Origin: Sphingopyxis soli
Lineage (GTDB): Bacteria; Pseudomonadota; Alphaproteobacteria; Sphingomonadales; Sphingomonadaceae
DNA length: 58,716 nucleotides
Assembly: GCF_018682675.1 (NCBI RefSeq)
Contig: NZ_JAFMTR010000059.1
Coordinates: 1-58,716 of the forward strand
Direction: 5' to 3'
Part shown: one piece after another, positions 35,028 to 43,248 of the stretch
Position numbering within the stretch: position 1 is the first letter of the stretch
How the letters are laid out: each line of letters opens with the position of its first letter
Program-made: the position numbers and the translations under genes
The notes under the pieces: model-generated
The model's input: only the letters and a program-made list of their open reading frames with translations
The model's database searches: none
Told to the model about the DNA's origin: nothing

Positions 35028-36314
35028 TCAGAGATCCTTTGCGAGGCGAACGCCGGTGAATTGCCAGCGCTGGTGGGGGTAAAAGAAATTGCGGTAGGAG
35101 GCGCGGCAGTGGCCGCGCGGCGTCGCGCAGCTGCCGCCGCGCAGAACGAACTGCCCGCTCATGAACTTGCCATTATATTCGCCGACCGCGCCGGGCGCGG
35201 CACGGAAGCCCGGATAGGGGCGGTAGGCGCTGCCGGTCCATTCCCACACGCTGCCGAACATCTGTTGCAGATCCGTGTCGCCGCTGGCGGCCCGCGGCTG
35301 GACCGGCCCGGCCGTGTCGAGCTGCTGTCCGCCAAGCGGGTCGAGCGGGGCCGCCGCGGCTTCCCATTCGAATTCGGTCGGCAGGCGCGCCCCGGCCCAG
35401 GTCGCGAAGGCATCGGCCTCGAAGAAACTGATGTGGGTGACCGGCGCGGCGGGATCGATGTCCCGCCAGCCCGCCAGGGTGAACATCTGCCCGTCGCGCC
35501 AATAGGCGGGAACCTCGACATCCTCGGCCTGCACCCACGCCCAGCCGTCGCTGAGCCAGAGCGACGGGGTGCGATAGCCGCCGTCGGCAATGAACTCGCG
35601 CCATTCGCCGTTGCTGACCGGGCGGCTGGCGAGTGCATGGGGCGTCAGCAGCGCATCGTGACGCGGGCCTTCGCAGTCGAAAGCGAAGCCGCCGCCGGCG
35701 TCACCGACGGGTATCACCCCGTCGGCGCCCTTGATCCACAGCAGAGCGCCCTGCCCGGAATCGGCGGAAATCTGCGCAACTTCACTCGCGATTGCACCCT
35801 CTTCCCACACCGCCGGGCCGAGCGGGTTCTGCGCGAAGAGATGCTTGAGGTCGGTGAGCAACAATTCCTGATGCTGCTGTTCGTGGTGGATGCCAAGCTC
35901 GACCAGCGCCAGCGCGGCGGGCGGCAGATCAGGGAGCGCGGTCTGTAGCGCGGCGTCAACGTGCGCGCGCCATATGCACGCCTCCTCCAGCGAGGGTCGC
36001 GTCAGCAGGCCGCGCTGCGGACGGGCGTGGCGCGGCCCCTCCGCCTCGTAATAGCTGTTGAAAAGAAAGGGATAGCGGCTGTCGAACAGCCGGTAGCCCG
36101 GCAGGTGATCGCGCAGCACGAAGGTTTCGAAGAACCATGTCGTATGCGCGAGATGCCATTTGGCGGGCGAGGCGTCGGGCATCGACTGCGCGCTCGCATC
36201 CGCGTCGGACAGCGTCGCGACGAGATCGAGCGAGAGGCGGCGGGTCGCGGCGAAACGGTGGGCCAGTTCCTCCAGCGGATCGGTCTTTTGCGAAGCGTCG
36301 GTACGGCTGGCCAT
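35028..36314 (-). CDS. egtB: Ergothioneine biosynthesis sulfoxide synthase EgtB
   Basis: EgtB is the iron-dependent enzyme that joins hercynine and a cysteine donor into a sulfoxide. The 428-residue protein has a DinB-like N-terminal domain with the three-His iron site: His57 in WHLAHTTWFFE and His144 and His148 in HHEQQHQEL. The C-terminal FGE/sulfatase-like domain has FVLRGGSCATP and SYRNFFYPHQRWQFTGVRLAKD. It starts the egtB-egtD pair. No egtA, egtC or egtE is visible next to it, so either the gamma-glutamylcysteine route is completed elsewhere or free cysteine is used. Confidence 0.96.
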   Translation of the reverse strand: MASRTDASQKTDPLEELAHRFAATRRLSLDLVATLSDADASAQSMPDASPAKWHLAHTTWFFETFVLRDHLPGYRLFDSRYPFLFNSYYEAEGPRHARPQRGLLTRPSLEEACIWRAHVDAALQTALPDLPPAALALVELGIHHEQQHQELLLTDLKHLFAQNPLGPAVWEEGAIASEVAQISADSGQGALLWIKGADGVIPVGDAGGGFAFDCEGPRHDALLTPHALASRPVSNGEWREFIADGGYRTPSLWLSDGWAWVQAEDVEVPAYWRDGQMFTLAGWRDIDPAAPVTHISFFEADAFATWAGARLPTEFEWEAAAAPLDPLGGQQLDTAGPVQPRAASGDTDLQQMFGSVWEWTGSAYRPYPGFRAAPGAVGEYNGKFMSGQFVLRGGSCATPRGHCRASYRNFFYPHQRWQFTGVRLAKDL

Positions 36315-36407
36315 GATGAGACAATCCCCCGAGGTACGAGTCGGTTTCGCTGCGGGACCAATTATGGTTACGGCCCGAAGGATTGTCTAGAACAATAGGG
36401 GAACATG

Positions 36408-36535
36408 ATCCTCCCTGTCGCGTAGCGACGGGGAGGTGGCAGCGGCGCAGCCGCTGACGGAGGGGCTATGGTGCAGCCCCTCCACCACTCGCTTCGCGAG
36501 CGGTCCCCCTCCCCACGGCTGCGCCGCCGGGAGGA
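36408..36535. repeat. Clustered hairpins between the adenosyltransferase gene and egtB
   Basis: Three stems are visible. A 12-base arm CCTCCCTGTCGC (36410-36421) pairs with 36425-36436. GGAGGGGCT pairs with AGCCCCTCC. The outer GCGGCGCAGCCG segment pairs with CGGCTGCGCCGCC near 36525. The region is 225 bases long and has no gene. It is repeat-like and may end the adenosyltransferase transcript. Confidence 0.6.
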
Positions 36536-36538
36536 TGC

Positions 36539-37120
36539 TCAGCGCGTCGCGCCGGGTTTCCAGAGAATATCGCCGCCGGCAGCCGCGTTGATATGCCGCG
36601 TCATCACGAACAGATGGTCCGACAGGCGGTTGAGATAGTTCAGCGCGAGCGGATTGAGGTCGAGCCCGGCATTCGCCGCCACCGCCGACCGTTCGGCGCG
36701 GCGGGTCACCGCACGCGCGAGATGAAGCCGCGCGGCGGCTTCGGCGCCGCCGGGCAGGATGAAACTTTTGAGCGCATCGAGCGCATCGTTCATGCCGTCG
36801 ATCTCGTCCTCCAGCCGCGCGATCTGGCTCGGCACGATGCGCAGCGCCATGTCGTGCGGGCCGAAACCGAACTGGCCGTCGGGCGGGGTCGCAAGGTCGG
36901 CGCCGAGGTCGAACAGCTCGTTCTGGATGCGCGACAGCATCGCCGCCTCTTCGTTCGCCGGATCGAGCGCCGCTGCCGCGAGCCCGATCGCGCTGTTCGC
37001 TTCGTCGACGTCGCCGATCGCCGCCATCAGCGGCGCCGATTTGGCAATGCGCGAGCCGTCGACGAGACCGGTGGTGCCGTCGTCGCCGGTGCGCGTGTAG
37101 ATCTTGTTGAGCTTGACCAT
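36539..37120 (-). CDS. Cob(I)yrinic acid a,c-diamide adenosyltransferase (PduO type)
   Basis: This 193-residue enzyme transfers the adenosyl group of ATP to cob(I)alamin and provides coenzyme B12. The N-terminal ATP site IYTRTGDDGTTGLVDGSRI (7-25) and the C-terminal helical motif TRRAERSAVAAN ... LNYLNRLSDHLFVMTRHIN mark the PduO family. No other cobalamin gene is in the window, so it serves enzymes elsewhere. It follows the small two-TM gene at 37176 with a 55-base gap on the same strand. Confidence 0.95.
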   Translation of the reverse strand: MVKLNKIYTRTGDDGTTGLVDGSRIAKSAPLMAAIGDVDEANSAIGLAAAALDPANEEAAMLSRIQNELFDLGADLATPPDGQFGFGPHDMALRIVPSQIARLEDEIDGMNDALDALKSFILPGGAEAAARLHLARAVTRRAERSAVAANAGLDLNPLALNYLNRLSDHLFVMTRHINAAAGGDILWKPGATR

Positions 37121-37175
37121 TTTTCCCTACCCGGGTTTCGGCACCGGCCTACGCCCCCGCATCCGCGCGGAGCGC

Positions 37176-37403
37176 TTAAGAAGAGCCGGCGGCGGTCAGG
37201 CCGATGATGATCAGCAGGATGATGGTGATCGCCTGCCACTTCACGCGGGCCATCATCATCTTGTTCTGCATGATCTGGTTTTCGCGAAGATTGCCCTCGG
37301 CCGCGGCGCGATGACCCTGCGCAAAATAGATGAGCCCGCGCGCCAGCGAGAAGAGGACGAGACCGGCGGCCGCGACGACCGCGAGGACAAGAATGATCTG
37401 CAT
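37176..37403 (-). CDS. Small two-transmembrane (HIG1-like) protein
   Basis: This 75-residue inner-membrane protein has two hydrophobic segments (residues about 2-27 and 55-74) joined by a polar loop, EGNLRENQIMQNKMMMARVKWQ. The loop carries a Q-N-K-M-M-x-x-R-V-x-x-Q pattern like the HIG1 domain of respiratory supercomplex factors. Bacterial HIG1 proteins are often found in alphaproteobacteria, where they bind cytochrome oxidase assemblies. The resemblance is by pattern only. It lies between gluQRS (9 bases) and the adenosyltransferase gene. Confidence 0.8.
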   Translation of the reverse strand: MQIILVLAVVAAAGLVLFSLARGLIYFAQGHRAAAEGNLRENQIMQNKMMMARVKWQAITIILLIIIGLTAAGSS

Positions 37404-37412
37404 GGCCCCACT

Positions 37413-38264
37413 TTAGGGGATTTTCAGCGAATAGCCAGCGGGAAGCCGCTGCGCGAGCAAATCGGCGGCGAGCGCGGGGCCGTCGACGCCGGCATCGCGA
37501 AGCGAGGCGAGCGAGGCGGCGGCGTCGCGTTTCGCGAGCCTTTTGCCGTCGGGGCCGCAGACGAGGCCGTGGTGGCGATAGACCGGGGTCGGCAGGCCGA
37601 GCAGCGCCTGCAGCAGCCGGTGGACATCGGTCGAGGCGATAAGGTCGGCGCCGCGAATGACGTGCGTGACGCCCATCGCGGCATCGTCGAGGGTCGAGGC
37701 GAGATGATAGCTGGCGGGGGCATCCTTGCGCGCAAGGACGATATCGCCGTGCGCCGACGGGTCGGCAACGCGCATCCCCCGCCCCTGCTCTTCCCAGCGA
37801 AGCTCGCCCGCGAGCGCGGCGGCGCGCGCCATATCGAGGCGCCAAGCGTGCGGCTCGACCGCGAGGCGACGGTCGCGTTCGGCTCCGGATAGATGGCGGC
37901 AGGCGCCGGGGTAGATCGAACCGGACGGACCGTGCGGCGCGGCGAGGCTGGCGGCGATATCGGCGCGGGTGCAGAAACAGGGATAGACGAGCCCGCGCGA
38001 ACGCAGCTCGTCGAGCGCGGCGGCATAGCGTCCGAGATGCGCCGACTGGCGCACCGGATCGCCGTCCGGGTCGAGCCCGAGCCAGGCGAGGTCGGCGAGC
38101 GAGGCCGTGACATAGTGCTCGCGCGATCGACTTCCATCGATATCGTCGATCCGGACCCGGAAGCGCCCGTTTGCGGCGCGCGCCGCGCCGTGCGCGAGCA
38201 CCGCGCTATAGGCATGGCCCAGATGAAGCTCGCCCGTCGGACTCGGCGCGAAGCGCGTCAGCAT
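37413..38264 (-). CDS. gluQRS: Glutamyl-queuosine tRNA(Asp) synthetase
   Basis: GluQRS attaches glutamate to queuosine at position 34 of tRNA-Asp. The 283-residue protein is a truncated glutamyl-tRNA synthetase without the anticodon-binding domain. It has the HIGH-type PSPTGELHLGHAYSAV (7-22), Cys residues in PCFCTRAD and YPGACRH that fit the family's zinc site, and the KMSKS-type LVCGPDGKRLAKRD. It leads the gluQRS/HIG1-like/adenosyltransferase run on the minus strand. Confidence 0.95.
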   Translation of the reverse strand: MLTRFAPSPTGELHLGHAYSAVLAHGAARAANGRFRVRIDDIDGSRSREHYVTASLADLAWLGLDPDGDPVRQSAHLGRYAAALDELRSRGLVYPCFCTRADIAASLAAPHGPSGSIYPGACRHLSGAERDRRLAVEPHAWRLDMARAAALAGELRWEEQGRGMRVADPSAHGDIVLARKDAPASYHLASTLDDAAMGVTHVIRGADLIASTDVHRLLQALLGLPTPVYRHHGLVCGPDGKRLAKRDAAASLASLRDAGVDGPALAADLLAQRLPAGYSLKIP

Positions 38265-38389
38265 GGCAGCCCGGGCGAATCCATATGCTGTGCCGTGCCA
38301 AAGCGAATCATTCCATATCTTGCGGACATAAGCCCCTTGACGCCAGAATCTGATACGTCATGTAATGACGGTGTCACGCAGGGAAGGCA

Positions 38390-39001
38390 GTGGCGCGCCA
38401 TCCCGCGAAGAAATGGGGGCAGCGTTACCAAGCCATGTTCCATCCCGATCTTGCCCGGCATCCCGATTCCTGTCCGGCTCTCGTCCTCAACGCAGACTAT
38501 ACGCCGCTGAGTTACTATCCGCTGAGCCTGTGGCCGTGGCAGACTGCGGTCAAGGCGGTTTTCCTCGACCGGGTGACGATCGTCGAGAATTACGAGCGCG
38601 AGATTCATTCGCCGACGCGGACGATGCCGATCCCGAGCGTGATCGCACTCAGGCAATATGTGAAGCCGTCGCAATATCCGGCCTTCACGCGCTTCAACCT
38701 GTTCCTGCGCGATCGCTTCGCGTGCCAATATTGCGGGTCGGGGAAGGATCTGACGTTCGATCATGTCGTGCCGCGCCGCCTCGGCGGACGGACGAGCTGG
38801 GAGAATGTCGCCACCGCCTGCGCGCCGTGCAACCTCAAGAAGGGCGGCCGGACGCCGCAACAGGCGCACATGCCGCTGCACCAGCAGCCGTGGCGTCCGA
38901 CGAGCTGGCAGTTGCAGGACAATGGCCGCTGCTTCCCGCCCAATTATCTGCATGAAAGCTGGATCGACTGGCTTTACTGGGATGTCGAACTGGAAGGGTG
39001 A
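38390..39001 (+). CDS. HNH endonuclease
   Basis: The 203-residue protein has a C-terminal HNH domain. The first Cys pair CQYCG is followed by the catalytic DHVVPRRLGGRTSWENVATAC, where DH and N form the HNH site. The second Cys pair is CAPCNLKKG. The N-terminal half ALVLNADYTPLSYYPLSLWPWQTAVK is conserved in this common bacterial group of unknown role. The start is GTG 38390 (AGGGAAGG just upstream) or ATG 38435. No methyltransferase or phage neighbour is present, so a restriction role is not supported. Confidence 0.9.
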   Translation: MARHPAKKWGQRYQAMFHPDLARHPDSCPALVLNADYTPLSYYPLSLWPWQTAVKAVFLDRVTIVENYEREIHSPTRTMPIPSVIALRQYVKPSQYPAFTRFNLFLRDRFACQYCGSGKDLTFDHVVPRRLGGRTSWENVATACAPCNLKKGGRTPQQAHMPLHQQPWRPTSWQLQDNGRCFPPNYLHESWIDWLYWDVELEG

Positions 39002-39011
39002 CATACCCGCT

Positions 39012-39180
39012 CGTGATCCCCGCGAAGGCCGCGGATAGGCGCGCAACCAACCAAGCGATCCGGTTTTCTTCTTCGTGCCTTTGCGCCTTCGCGTGAGGTC
39101 CGTTTTTCTTGTTTCACGCAAAGGCGCGAAGGCGCAAAGATGATGCGACAGGAAAGCCGGACTCCCGCCTTCGCGGGAAC
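39012..39180. repeat. Two nested intergenic palindromes
   Basis: Outer parts at 39012-39030 and 39160-39180 carry the CCCGCGAAGGC and CCCGCCTTCGCGGG cores also seen near 19160-19230. Inside, the stretch CTTTGCGCCTTCGCGTGA (39079-39096) is mirrored at 39112-39139, which contains CACGCAAAGGCGCGAAGG. The 198-base gap between the HNH and YbaY-like genes is essentially filled by repeats. Confidence 0.65.
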
Positions 39181-39199
39181 GATGAACAGGGGGAAGATC

Positions 39200-39613
39200 A
39201 TGCTCCGTTTTGCCGTTCCGTTCGCCGGCGCCCTCTCGCTCGCCGCCTGCGCGACGACAGCACCCGCCGAGCGCACCGTCGCGGTCACGGGGAGCATCGC
39301 CTATCGCGAGCGCATCGCGCTGCCGCCGACGGCGCAGATCGAGGTGCGGCTCGACGATGTCAGCCTGGCCGATGCGCCCGCCACCAATATGGCGACGCAG
39401 AGCTTTGCAAGCGAGGGCAGGCAGGCGCCCTTCGCGTTCACCCTCACCGTCGACCGCGCCGACATCGATCCGCGGCACAGCTATGCCGTATCGGCGCGGA
39501 TCACCGATGCCGACGGCAAGCTGATGTTCATCACCGACACGCGCAACTCCGTTACATTCGATAGCCGGTCGGTGATCGATCTGGGAACGCTGCTGCTGGT
39601 GAAGACGCACTGA
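39200..39613 (+). CDS. YbaY-family lipoprotein
   Basis: This 137-residue lipoprotein has lipobox SLAAC (Cys16) and a YbaY-type beta domain: VAVTGSIAYRERIALPPTAQIEVRLDDVSLADAP, followed by PFAFTLTVDRADIDPRHSYAVSARITDADGKLMFITD. Members include the E. coli lipoprotein YbaY and related adhesin or secretion-linked domains. ATG 39200 follows AGGGGGAAG; ATG 39182 is an alternative start. It is 64 bases ahead of ppc on the same strand, perhaps in the same transcript. Confidence 0.8.
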   Translation: MLRFAVPFAGALSLAACATTAPAERTVAVTGSIAYRERIALPPTAQIEVRLDDVSLADAPATNMATQSFASEGRQAPFAFTLTVDRADIDPRHSYAVSARITDADGKLMFITDTRNSVTFDSRSVIDLGTLLLVKTH

Positions 39614-39677
39614 TCTGTCGCCAGCATAGCTATGCGCGGCTTGACGCTGCGCCTTCGCAGGTGCAGCAATCCGGCGC

Positions 39678-42347
39678 ATGGGACCGCCGATCCAGATCTC
39701 GCAGAATCCCGACATCCGCTATCTCGGGCGGATTCTCGGCGACGTCATTCGCGCCTATGGCGGCGAGAAACTGTTCCGGCAGACCGAATATATCCGCTCG
39801 TCGAGCGTGGACAGGCATCGCGGGATCGCGGGGGCCGAAGCGATCGATCCGGGGCTCGATGCGCTGAGCCTCGACGACACCGTCGCCTTCGTGCGCGGGT
39901 TCATGCTCTTTTCGATGCTCGCGAACCTGGCCGAGGACCGGCAGGGCGTCGCCGCCGAGCCCGAAGCGACGGTCGCCGCGGCGCTTGACAAGCTGCGCGC
40001 CGACGGGATCGACAGCGACGCGGTCGCGGCGCTGCTTGATGCCGCACTCATCGCGCCGGTGCTGACCGCGCACCCGACCGAGGTGCGGCGCAAGTCGGTG
40101 CTCGACCACAAGAACCGCATCGCCGAACTGATGCGGCTGCGCGATGCCGGGCAGGACGAGACGCCCGAGGGCGACATCGTCGAGGAAGCGATCCGGCGGC
40201 AGATCGTCCTGCTGTGGCAGACGCGGCCGCTGCGCATGGAAAAATTGTTCGTCGCCGACGAGATCGACAATGCGCTGACCTACCTTCGCGACGTCTTCGT
40301 GCCGGTGCTGCCCAAGCTCTATGCGCGCTGGGAAAAGGAGCTGGGCCGGCGCCCGGCGAGCTTCCTGCGCGTCGGGAGCTGGATCGGCGGCGACCGCGAC
40401 GGCAATCCCTTCGTCACCGCCGAGACGCTGAAGCTGGCGACGAGCCGCAATGCCGCGGCGGTGCTCGGCCACTACGCCGACGCCGTCCACGGCCTCGGCG
40501 CCGAGTTGTCGGTGTCATCGGGGCTCGCGCCCGTCCCCGAAGCGGTCGAGGCGCTGGCCGAGGCGAGCGGCGACAATGCGCCGAGCCGCCGCGACGAGCC
40601 CTATCGCCGGGCGCTGTCGGGGATTTACGCGCGCGTGTGCGCCACTTACGCCGGCATCGTCGGCAAGGCGCCGCCGCGCCCGCCGGCGCTGAAGGGCGCG
40701 CCTTATGCGACGCCGGCCGATTTCCGCCGCGATCTGCTGATCATCGCGAACGGGCTGTCGGCGAGCGGCGAGGGGCAGCTGGTCGGGATCGGTGCGCTCG
40801 GGCGGCTGATCCGCGCGGTCGAGGTGTTCGGCTTTCACCTCGCGACGCTCGACATGCGGCAGAACAGCGCGGTCCACGAACGCGTGCTCGCCGAGCTGCT
40901 CAGGGTGTCGGGGGTCGAGAGCGACTATCTGGCGCTGGACGAGGAGGCGCGCGTCGCGCTGCTCCGCCGCGAACTCGGGGTGAACCGCCCGCTTGCCGCC
41001 GCATGGCACCAATGGAGCGAGGAAACCGCGGGTGAACTCGCGATCATTCACGCCGCCGCGGACATCCGTGCGACACTCGGCCATCAGGCGATCCTGCAGT
41101 GGATCATCAGCAAGGCCGAGAGCCTGTCCGACCTGCTGGAAGTCCATGTCCTCGCGCGCGAGGCGGGGCTGTGGTCGGCCGAGGGCAAGGACACGCTGAT
41201 GGTCGTGCCGCTGTTCGAGACGATCGCCGACTTGGGCGACGCGCCCGCGATCATGGCGCGGTACTTCGCGCTACCCGAGATCGCGCCGCACATCGCCGCG
41301 CGCGGGCATCAGGAAGTGATGATCGGCTATTCGGATTCGAACAAGGACGGCGGCTACCTCACCTCGACCTGGGGGCTGCATCAGGCGTCCGACGCGCTGA
41401 CCCCGGTGTTCGACGCCGCCGACACGGCAATGCAGCTGTTCCACGGCCGCGGCGGCGCGGTCGGGCGCGGGGGCGGCAGCGCCTTTGCCGCGATCCGCGC
41501 GCAGCCCGCGGGGACGGTGCAGGGGCGCATCCGCATCACCGAGCAGGGCGAGGTGATCGCGGCGAAATATGGCACCGCCGACAGCGCGGCGACGAACCTG
41601 GAGGCGATGGTCTCGGCCAGCCTGCTCGCGAGCCTCGAGCCCGAGGGGATGGGCGACGCCAATAGCGGGCGCTTCACCGCGGCGATGGATGCGCTGTCGA
41701 GCAGCGCGTTCAAGGCCTATCGCGGGCTCGTTTACGAAACGCCGACGTTCAAGGATTTCTTTCGCGCGATGACTCCGATCGCCGAGATCGCGGGGCTCAA
41801 GATCGGGTCGCGGCCGTCGAGCCGCACCAAATCGACCGCCATCGAGGATCTGCGCGCGATCCCGTGGGTGTTCAGCTGGGCGCAGGCGCGCACGATGCTG
41901 CCCGGCTGGTTCGGGACGGGCGAGGCATTTTCCGAGTTCGGCGACAAGGCGCTGCTCGCCGATATGGCGGAAAGCTGGCCCTTCTTCGCCGCGCTGCTCG
42001 GCAATATGGAGATGGTGCTCGCCAAATCCGACATGGGGATCGCCGCGCGCTATGCCGAACTGGCGAGCGGGGTCGAGGGGCATGCCGAAATCTTCACCCG
42101 CATCCGCGACGGCTGGAACCGCGCGCATGACGGGCTGCTCGCCATCACCGGCCAGTCGCGGCTGCTCGAGAAGAATCCCGCGCTTGAGGCGTCGATCCGG
42201 CTGCGGCTGCCCTATATCGAGCCCTTGAACCTGCTGCAGATCGAGCTGATGAAGCGCCACCGCGCGGGCGAGACCGACCCGCGGATCGCCGAGGGCATCC
42301 AGCTGACGATCAACGCCATCGCGACGGCGCTGCGCAATAGCGGGTAG
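39678..42347 (+). CDS. ppc: Phosphoenolpyruvate carboxylase
   Basis: Ppc carboxylates PEP to oxaloacetate and refills the citric acid cycle. The 889-residue length is normal. Key sites are TAHPTEVRRKS with catalytic His132, the GSWIGGDRDGNPFVT motif, MIGYSDSNKDGGYLTS, and the catalytic loop FHGRGGAVGRGGG. The C-terminus ends QLTINAIATALRNSG, matching the QxTxNxxAxGxRNTG family end. The start ATG fits the N-terminus of alphaproteobacterial homologues. A palindrome follows directly after the stop codon. Confidence 0.98.
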   Translation: MGPPIQISQNPDIRYLGRILGDVIRAYGGEKLFRQTEYIRSSSVDRHRGIAGAEAIDPGLDALSLDDTVAFVRGFMLFSMLANLAEDRQGVAAEPEATVAAALDKLRADGIDSDAVAALLDAALIAPVLTAHPTEVRRKSVLDHKNRIAELMRLRDAGQDETPEGDIVEEAIRRQIVLLWQTRPLRMEKLFVADEIDNALTYLRDVFVPVLPKLYARWEKELGRRPASFLRVGSWIGGDRDGNPFVTAETLKLATSRNAAAVLGHYADAVHGLGAELSVSSGLAPVPEAVEALAEASGDNAPSRRDEPYRRALSGIYARVCATYAGIVGKAPPRPPALKGAPYATPADFRRDLLIIANGLSASGEGQLVGIGALGRLIRAVEVFGFHLATLDMRQNSAVHERVLAELLRVSGVESDYLALDEEARVALLRRELGVNRPLAAAWHQWSEETAGELAIIHAAADIRATLGHQAILQWIISKAESLSDLLEVHVLAREAGLWSAEGKDTLMVVPLFETIADLGDAPAIMARYFALPEIAPHIAARGHQEVMIGYSDSNKDGGYLTSTWGLHQASDALTPVFDAADTAMQLFHGRGGAVGRGGGSAFAAIRAQPAGTVQGRIRITEQGEVIAAKYGTADSAATNLEAMVSASLLASLEPEGMGDANSGRFTAAMDALSSSAFKAYRGLVYETPTFKDFFRAMTPIAEIAGLKIGSRPSSRTKSTAIEDLRAIPWVFSWAQARTMLPGWFGTGEAFSEFGDKALLADMAESWPFFAALLGNMEMVLAKSDMGIAARYAELASGVEGHAEIFTRIRDGWNRAHDGLLAITGQSRLLEKNPALEASIRLRLPYIEPLNLLQIELMKRHRAGETDPRIAEGIQLTINAIATALRNSG

Positions 42348-42350
42348 CGA

Positions 42351-42535
42351 CTTCCTTCTCCCTTGATGGGAGAAGGATACGCAGCCTTGCCGCAAAGCGG
42401 CTAGGCGAAATTGGATGAGGGTGATCGCGCGTGGGCGCGCCGCCGCATCAGGCCGGAACCGCACCCCCACAGCTGCGACTAGCGAATAAATTCGCAAGTC
42501 TCGCTGCCTCCCCCATCAAGGGGGAGGGTGGGATT
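42351..42535. repeat. Composite palindromic repeat A downstream of ppc
   Basis: The 192-base gap between ppc and the convergent lipoprotein gene starts with a perfect hairpin CCTTCTCCC/GGGAGAAGG (42355-42377 region) and ends with the hairpin CCCCC ATCAA GGGGG near 42515. A 34-base core at 42472-42505 (begins GCTGCGACTAGC, ends GCAAGTCTCGCT) is nearly identical to that at 44130-44163, with 29 of 34 bases matching. Confidence 0.75.
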
Positions 42536-42539
42536 GCGC

Positions 42540-43058
42540 TCAGCTCTTCGTAATCGTCACCTTGCCCTTGGCGTTCGCGCCGTCGGGGCCGAAGTCGATC
42601 TTGAAATCATCGCCATCCTTGGTCGTCCCGCGCAAGGTGTCGCCGGCGCGCTGGACCTGGATATTCTTCCTGGCGAATTCGCCCGCCATCCAGTCGGCCG
42701 CCTTCGCGGGCGCCGCGGGTGAGGTGAAGCCAAGCTCGACCGTCGCCTTGTCCTGACCGTTCTTGTCGCTCGCGTCGACATTGACCGTGGTGACATTGCT
42801 GCCCGGATAGAGTTTCACGCCGTCGATATCGAAATCGCCCTCGACGTCGAGGTCGACGAAATCGGGGATCTTCATGTCGATTCCGACGCCGTCGCCACCG
42901 ATTTTGATCCGGCCGTTGCCGTCCTTGCTGGCCGTGATCTCGACACCGCCATGCTCGTCGCCGGCGTTGATCGAGACTTCGGTCTTATCCTTCTTCTCCT
43001 CGCCCTGCCCGCAGGCGGCGAGGAGCATCATCGGGGGGATCAGAAAGGCAAAACGCAT
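42540..43058 (-). CDS. Hypothetical lipoprotein
   Basis: This 172-residue protein has a lipobox LLAAC (Cys16) and no family I recognise. The mature part is very acidic and Gly/Asp-rich with beta-strand alternation (GGVEITASKDGNGRIKIGGDGVGIDMKIPDFVDLDVEGDFDIDGVKLYPG), then a helical part (AAPAKAADWMAGEFARKNIQVQ) and a final strand (DFKIDFGPDGANAKGKVTITK). The repeated G/D strands look like a surface or periplasmic beta-sandwich. It converges on ppc across a repeat. Confidence 0.75.
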   Translation of the reverse strand: MRFAFLIPPMMLLAACGQGEEKKDKTEVSINAGDEHGGVEITASKDGNGRIKIGGDGVGIDMKIPDFVDLDVEGDFDIDGVKLYPGSNVTTVNVDASDKNGQDKATVELGFTSPAAPAKAADWMAGEFARKNIQVQRAGDTLRGTTKDGDDFKIDFGPDGANAKGKVTITKS

Positions 43059-43127
43059 GGCACATCTCCTTGGTGCATTAGTTATATAATACACCTTGAG
43101 GGAATGTGAGTCAATGATCTCCACTTT

Positions 43128-43230
43128 CGTCATGCTGAACTTGTTTCAGCATCCATGGTCGAACCTGGCTGCCGAGGCGGCGCAGATTTCAACGTCAGGT
43201 CATGGACCCTGAAACAAGTTCAGGGTGACG
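43128..43230. repeat. Long palindrome with GAACTTGTTTCAGCAT arms
   Basis: Arms at 43128-43158 and 43200-43230 pair imperfectly over 31 bases; the shared core is CTGAACTTGTTTCAG. It fills the gap between the SDR stop at 43249 and the lipoprotein start at 43058 on the same strand. Confidence 0.7.
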
Positions 43231-43248
43231 AGAAAATGGAAGATTACC

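Noticed and set aside
38390..39001. Restriction system or mobile intron endonuclease
   Set aside because: No methyltransferase, intron or phage gene nearby; common chromosomal HNH protein.
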